This document shows positions 57,128 to 64,000 of a DNA stretch of 64,000 bases, one piece after another (positions within the stretch are counted from its first letter, which is position 1; every line of letters begins with the position of its first letter). The DNA comes from Costus lasius (Eukaryota > Streptophyta > Magnoliopsida > Zingiberales > Costaceae). The translations under genes were made by a program, and so were the position numbers. The notes under the pieces were generated by a model, which saw only the letters and a program-made list of their open reading frames with translations, ran no database searches and had not been told where the DNA came from. Location: NCBI GenBank assembly GCA_027563935.2, contig CM050448.1:120330493-120394492 (forward strand), written 5' to 3'.

Positions 57128-60100
57128 CTGAGAAAAAGGAGTCAGATCAACATTTTTCATCACCTTGTCATTTAAAAATTAGGAGAACTAGATGACTGAA
57201 AGGAAGAAACAACCATGGTCATCATCATCATTATTACGCATCAATATCCAGTCAGCATGCAACTATAAAGTACAAAGAAAACCCAAGAATAAGGCTAAAA
57301 CAACGTTTCTTTGACAGATACCCTATGACCACCGTCAGCTATTAATCAATTACGAATATGCAAAACAAAATAGGCAAAACAAATTTAGACATAAAATTCA
57401 GGATGCCTAATGCAAAATTCGTTCTTCTGATTACATTTTTAGTTCAAACAACCAAGAGAAATGGACAATTATGCTAGAAATAGAAATACATAATCTTCCT
57501 TTCTTCTTTGTCACTTGTTGTGTAATAATTTCAAAGAGCGGTAATGACATAGGACAAGACAAAAAGGACGAATCCAAGCCAACATACGGGACGAATCCAA
57601 GCCAACATACGGGCTGGGATGATGCTGAGATAAAAGAAATTACTGTAGAATAGCTGAATAGAAAAAAAAAAAAGTGGTTCATTAATACCAAGTGGTGGCT
57701 CCTTGCAAACTCAAGGTGGCAAATAACGTTGAGCTTAATACTCACTGGAATTTGCAGATGAGAGGAGGTACCACTACTCCTTGGCAAACAAAAAAAGTAC
57801 CACTACTCAAAGGAGTCTTGTTTGTTTATGCGTGTGAGAAGGTACCATTTTTGTGATTAAATGTTTCATACAAGATTTTAAAAACCATTCCGTACCTCGA
57901 TATGAGTGGTACATACTGGTACAAGACAGATGGTATATGTAGTGTTGGTAAGTCCAGTATGACTGGTACACTAGTCCAGATCAAGACCTTAAACCTTGGT
58001 TTTATGTCCATTCAAATGCAATATATGTCTATCTTCGTTGAAGCATTATGAGTGTTAACTATTTGTGCAACAAAAGGAAGAGGCACACAAATAGCAAAGT
58101 GTTGCTTGTCCCTATGCATGCACAATCTGTGCCCATTTTTATGTGGTGATAAGAGCATTACTTGTTTGTACTATGGGAGAGGCAAACAAGCAGCTAAGTA
58201 TCGCATGCCTAGTGCAGTTTCTAATGTTATGCATATGACAATAAGTGCACTACTTGTTCTTGTATACAAGAGACATGGAGACTCAGAGAAGTGCGGCTTG
58301 ATACACTTATGTATCTGTAAGAAAGGGTTGAACGAGCTCTTAAAGTTTATGAAAAAGCCTCTGTGTCATGGTCCCATCACACTTCCACTATCTCATCTAC
58401 TCCATGCCATCATGCAATTGGAACCAAAAAGCGAAAAGTTGTTGAAATTGAATGCAAATATGTCCCCTGCAAGATCTATCATTGATCCATCATACATTCA
58501 ATTCAAAATATCATCAAGAACGTGATATAGTTTTTCAAATCAGCTTTCCTAGAACAAGAACTTTGATGAGAAACTCCTCCCCATATGTATTATATGCTTT
58601 GGCTCCCTAATAAATTGTAGCACTAAGAAAAAAAAAATATAGCCATGAATCCAATTTATCATCAACAACAATGCCAAGCCATCACCCATCCTAAGAAGCG
58701 AGAGACAAGAAGCTGAAGCACACTATATGGCATGATCTAAGAGTAGCAAGGCACTTATAAGGAATTTTGCTACAATCATTCTATTGTAGGTTGGTTGGAT
58801 TTTGTTGTCTGGTTGGATTACGCTGGTTTTGCAAGCCTGTTAGGTTGATGTTACAGATAGACTAGGTTCTACTGTAGGCAAATAACAAAGGGGGTGAAGA
58901 GAGAATTGAAACTGATGATAGTGGTAGTGGTAAATGGGTTGATCCTAATGTCAACCTCGAGGAAACGAGATGGGAAACTCTGAGATGGTGGGTGAATACG
59001 AGGAAGGAGCTTTGTTTCATGGTGTAAATGAAAATGATTCATCGAACAAGATCCAACCTTAGTGATTGCACTATTCTCGACATAACTCATGAGCAAGGTA
59101 ACATGGAGAGCAACATCCTTAAAGGAGAACTATATTACGAATTGAACGAGCAAACTCCAACTCAAAGAAGGAAGATTAACATCCATCAGACACCATTTCT
59201 TACATATCCTATGAGCAGGGCAATTTATACAGTAACATCCTTGAGGGAGAATGGTTGCATGCCAACTGTTGCAAGCAGGTCAGCTACAGGGAGGCTGGTG
59301 GATTGCAGTAATCTAGCACCAAGGATCTAGCAGCTACAGGGAACTAGTGGCAGGTAGTGCCTACAGGACTGCAGGGAAATTGTTGCAGTAAATTGTTGTA
59401 GTGCTTGTTGCACCGCCACTATATTCAAGGAGAAAGGCAATGATGAGGCAGAAAATGTTGCCTTTTTTTTTTCATTTTGGGAAAAGAGAGAAATATATAT
59501 TGAGAAAAAGGGAGTTGGTGGGGCCCGTAAATTGCAGACAAAATTATTGGCGATGATAGTAGTGACATTGCTTAGGAATTCTTGAAGCAAGGGCTGCAAG
59601 TAGAATATGGAGATGACAAGTGAGGAAAGAGAGAAGTCTATAATCTAGAGAAATTTCTGATGCCAAGTTGATGAAAAGTAGTTCAGTAATAAAACTAGAT
59701 GAGAGTTACATATGCATGTGTGTGTGACTGGATATGTAGTAATAACTTATTCTGACATATAAGAAATATAATAAAAATGAACAATTATGCAACCTAATGA
59801 GTATTAAAAGTAAATTCATATAATAAAAAATATAAAACTACAAAACAGAAGACAAGAGAGATAGAACATATGCTTCATGACAGAGAACCATCATGTGGCC
59901 ATATACAATTAAAACATGAGGTTAGATAATCCCGCTCTTCAAATTTATTGCAAAAGAGAACTAATAAGGCGCCATAATCCTCTATAATACTCACAAGTTA
60001 CAACTAATATACAAATTAAACCAATATGGTTGGGACCCAATCAGAATTAAATCAGCTAAGATCTAGGCACTATTACGTCTGAATCCAATGGTTCAAAATA

Positions 60101-61798
60101 CTTTGAGGCATAACTAGTAAATTTGGCATTTTAGTCAAGAATGAGGATTCAAATGGCTAGGGAATTAATGCTTAAGAGTTGTGCAATTGAAATTATATAA
60201 TATTTGTTCGTCATAGAAATGGAAGACAAGGACTTAAAACTTTCCGACATGAGAATTCTGAAGGGAAGGTCCAACAGATATCTAGGAAGCCAATGGTGTT
60301 TGGGATCAAATTGATCTATAGTTTACCGCTGGGATTGCAAGAGGGTGGTGAAGGAATGGATCAGTATATTGTAGGTGAAGCTCCATAGAGGTGGAAAGAT
60401 CATTCAGACGACGGGATACAGTCATTGGTGGGATGGATGGTTCAAAGGATGGAGCACAATCAGGATGAGTTTTGTTCCTGGTAGAAGTGACAAATCAGAG
60501 TACAACCTCCAATTTTTTGATGTGGGGAGTTTACTGAACAACAATGGTCAAACAAACAAATTTCTAGCAAATATCGTCGAGCCAAAAATAAGTTATGGTG
60601 ACAATGGGCCAGAAGTCTTTCTCCTATATTTTAGGTTGCTTCAGACAAAGAGGAGGTAGATACTAAAACTCCAACTTCAGATTGGAAGGATCATTAAAAA
60701 CAAATTCATTGTCCACCAAAAAATGGATGTGAATGAAAATTGTGGTTCAAAATCTCACCAAGAAAAAGAAAGGGACTACATGGAGTTTTTCCTTTTCGTT
60801 TTCCTTTACAAGAATGGCCTATTTAAATAGAATAAAATCGCCAATTATGCTTATAGCATCAATCTAATAGGGGTAGTTGCAGAGAAAAAAGATATAACAA
60901 AATGCACAAACAAGTATAAAATTACCAAAATATCTTTACATGAATAAAATTACATAAAAAGCAACGATTGTGAGAAATATGTATTGAGCTCAAAGTTGGC
61001 GGCAATTGGACTGTGAAGTTGCACGACCTGATTCCACAAACTAAGTCATAGGAAGCATAAAACAAGAACAACTCAACGCATGGCACAAAAGAAATTTTAA
61101 TACGTTATCACTTCAAAACTTATGAAAAAACTGTTTCATATTAGAAGGATCACTTAATCAAGTAATTCATTTTGCAACTTCAGGTAAAAACTATTCTTGA
61201 GCAGAACATTTTGAACATTTCAAACTCTATCTATAACTAAATTGAATCGTCATCAAGAACTAAACCTAGTAGTAAACTAAAGGGTTTTATAATCGCCAAC
61301 ACACTGATGCTAACTATTTTTATTTACATAATATACGCATTCCAGCAATCCTAGTTTTCCTTATAAACAACTTCTAGTTCTCCTTTTGTAAGTGTGAAAC
61401 TCAAGTCAAAAGGCACTAACTACCATCGAATAAAAGTATATGAACTGACCAATGCTATTTCAACACTCCGGCTGTCATATATAAAATCTATTTCTGTCTA
61501 CAGCTCCTATATCATTTTCTAATTTTTGATAAAGGGCATATGATTCCCTATTTTCCAAATTACAATTTCCTAAGCTGAGTCACTAGTTTATCGAAATGTA
61601 AATCATCAACAGCAACTTTTTACAACAGTATTATAAAACATAAACAATAGGAGAAAGAAACCATGACATGGTCCGCCATATTTCCTTCTAGTAAGATTAT
61701 GAGGCATTCTATTATGAGGCATTACGATTTTACATTAACACATGAAATAATAACTGCTATGCTCAATGTTGCTTGCCAAAAAAAAGGAAAATGCTTAT
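57128..61798. other. Long intron or intergenic stretch upstream of the MBD exons
   Basis: No domain is recognised on either strand. Items seen: a 24-bp perfect tandem duplication (GACGAATCCAAGCCAACATA unit, about 57,567-57,614); a GGTAC-type repeat fragment (57,890-57,980); a 157-codon open frame (58,052-58,525, +) with two degenerate GRGxQxAK segments and no known family; a pair of similar segments around ATGAGCAAGGTAACATGG (59,088) and ATGAGCAGGGCAATTTAT (59,211); and CTGCAG/TTGTTGCAG-rich sequence at 59,260-59,420. Confidence 0.4.
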
Positions 61799-63880
61799 GT
61801 TGAAAAGCATAGAAGGTGGCAAATTATTACTCTTAGTTATTATCAATTATAGGATTTTCCTAGGCCTTGAATCTTGATTAATATGTGATTATTATTTGTC
61901 TTTCAAGTCTATATATTTTTTTAAGTATTGTAATGATCTTATACATAATTTAGTGTAATGAACATAACTACATATTCATTAATAACCTCTCTCCTATCAT
62001 TCTCATACTTCCGACATGTATCAAAGCACCACCATCCTTCTGCTCACTATAGCAACAATGTCATGGTTTTCACATAGTCATTATGTCGGTGAGCTCAACA
62101 TTGGTTGTTGTTGTTGCATGGTGTTCTCTGAATCTCTTGTTTTATAGTGGATTCCCCCTCTTCTTTTGTACTCTCTATTCCCGTTCTCCTCAGCCACCTC
62201 TTCCTTCTTTTGCACCAGCATTATTTTGATGCTCTTCACCTCCAACAAAGCCACTGCCTCTTGATCTCCTACAATTGACTTCTCCCTCAAAACCATACCT
62301 TCTCACAACTAATCCAATCTTCAACACCTATGATTTTGCCACCATACACTCCTCATCCTCTTCCGATAGAAGCAATAGCAACTTCTCCCTCAACTTTGAC
62401 CCTTTGTTCCTCTGATATACCCGATCTTAGTCCTAGTTTCCACCCTCGCTTTGACTTCTAGAACCTTCAATCAATGTCAATGTGGCGCCTTCAACATCTC
62501 CTACTTTTCTCATTCATTTCAACATCTGTCTTTGTTTCTACATCTTGGAACAACTTTCAACAAGAAGTCTCTTCTGATTGTTACCAATTTCCCGTTAGAG
62601 TTCTACCACCGCTGCACACATGGCTTTGCCAACTCCTATGCTAAACCCCACTCCATCACCTTGCCTCACAGGCCCTGTCAAATGCACTTATAGATCCACT
62701 CATACTGTAGTAAAAACAATAGCAACCGCATCATTGGAGGCTAACCTCTATGCCCATATTTCTCCAATGATCCATATTTGTCGCATCCCCTTCGCTCAAT
62801 CTTACCTCCCACTATTGACTAGGTCCATTCCATAACCATGAAACACTTGACTACCACTTCTGCCCATCCATAATTTTTCTACCCTAATGCCTAACAACCG
62901 GTTCCACGACCATGATCAAAGCCATGAGACAAGTCCAAGGTCCTGCTCTTCCATTCTATAGCATGACAGTCAACAACCAACCGAGTCCACATCTCATACA
63001 AGGACGGCAAAGGAGTATATGCACTCATTAGACTAGGTACAATGGCATGATAATAAAAAAGAAGCAATGCTTAAAACACAAAAAAAAAAGGTAGATCTAG
63101 ACTTTCATCTCATATTTATTGCTATCTTCTATAATGATCTGCCTTGCATTTCAGCTTTCTCCTTCAATAACAACAGTTCATCACTAAGCTCTAACCATCT
63201 TCACTATCTTTGTATTAAATTGGGCGTGATTGACACATATGCTCCAACTTGAGGGGAAATATATAAAGATTCTTCTACAGAGCCTCACAACTTTGATACT
63301 TAGCTTCTTTTGCACTTCAGCTATCTCCTAGACCTCTCTCCATGATGCAGAGTATGCCTTTATAGCTTATACCTCTTGCGTCTCATCCATCTCCTTCTTC
63401 CAAGAAGCATTCCTCTACAAGAGTTCTCTCTCTCTCTTCTCTTCGTACTTTGCATTTCTTGTATCTTAGCCATCACATTTGTTCTTTCTCAAACATAAGA
63501 AGCACACCTCTACGAGAATTGTTCTACTTAGAGTCTCATGGCGCCTTCTCTCCTTAGCTTTATATTTGCAATGAGCTCACAACCAACATCGCCACCTAGC
63601 CATTGCTTCTCTATCTTTTAACCAAACTACATATGGCATACATGCTCCAACCTGAGAGGGAGATTTGGATGGTATGAAGGATGATAACTTATAATCCACT
63701 TAATTTTTGTTGCTATTATTAATTATAGAATTTTACTAGGTCTTACTTAATGTGTAGTTATTATTTAGTCTTCAAGTCTATAAATAAGCTTGTTAAGCAT
63801 TAAAATAGGTAATGTACATAATTTAGTGAAATTTATATAGCTTAGCTTAAGCTCTTTCCTCTTATTCTCACATTCCGACA
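61799..63880 (+). mobile_element. Small LTR-flanked retroelement without coding domains
   Basis: Two related terminal segments of about 218 bp, 61,799-62,016 and 63,664-63,880, share TTATTATTTAGTCTTCAAGTC-type sequence and end CTTCCGACA or ATTCCGACA. After the left one comes TGTATCAAAGCACCA, close to the initiator-tRNA(Met) primer-binding complement TGGTATCAGAGC. Just before the right one is GAGAGGGAGA (63,654-63,663), a polypurine tract. The 1.65-kb interior carries no gag or pol motif. The repeats are diverged (roughly 70-75%), so it is old. No 5-bp target duplication was found. Confidence 0.7.
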
Positions 63881-64000
63881 CTTGGGATTTGAAATATAAA
63901 AGTAGAGTAGTAACACAAATTTTGAATCAAAACTAGGGTTTCATTTAAAAAGTAGGAGATAAGGAAACTCCTAGTAGAGATTTGAGTTTAAAAAAATTCA

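Noticed and set aside
58052..58525. A 157-codon open frame as a gene
   Set aside because: It contains degenerate internal repeats and no recognisable domain, and lies in repeat-rich sequence. I kept it only as a note.

Overview
The window is nuclear DNA from a flowering plant. It has long AT-rich introns, a high density of transposons and relics, and plant-only gene families. A GC-rich coding exon near 3.7-4.3 kb and the repeat style suggest a monocot (possibly Zingiberales or palms), but that placement is inference and weak.

The centrepiece is a 21-exon gene for the largest subunit of RNA polymerase I (NRPA1/RPA190) on the + strand, 17,325-39,066. It would encode about 1,661 residues if one base in exon 10 is discounted. 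An A7 run where the conserved frame needs A6 breaks the frame just before the catalytic NADFDGDEM motif. This is either an assembly error or a real inactivating mutation.

The gene has shed DNA-level copies of itself on both sides. Upstream, 1-2,559 is a direct copy of intron 4 to intron 6. At 8,735-10,985 is a second copy in which the intron-4 block is inverted; a solo LTR has split it and exon 5 is deleted. Downstream, 41,578-44,840 is a broken copy of the last two exons and the intron between them, split by a 1.8-kb insert (gypsy debris plus a 321-bp near-perfect palindrome). Between the gene and this downstream copy lies a decayed receptor-like cytoplasmic kinase fragment (39,357-40,761).

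Two other host genes are visible. One is a compact four-exon gene for a conserved plant protein of unknown function (2,987-4,266, +). The other is the 3' part of a methyl-CpG-binding-domain gene (54,794-57,127, -).

The rest is mostly mobile DNA: a decayed hAT transposase (5.6-6.8 kb); four hAT-type MITEs with recognisable 8-bp target duplications; a foldback MITE with a 9-bp duplication; three members of an apparent TTTGGGG-ended element family with GC-rich and AT-rich halves; a small LTR-flanked element at the right edge; and a 19-unit tandem array of a hairpin-forming 41-42-bp unit (46.2-47.0 kb) bracketed by direct repeats. The NRPA1 copies serve as empty-site controls for several insertions.
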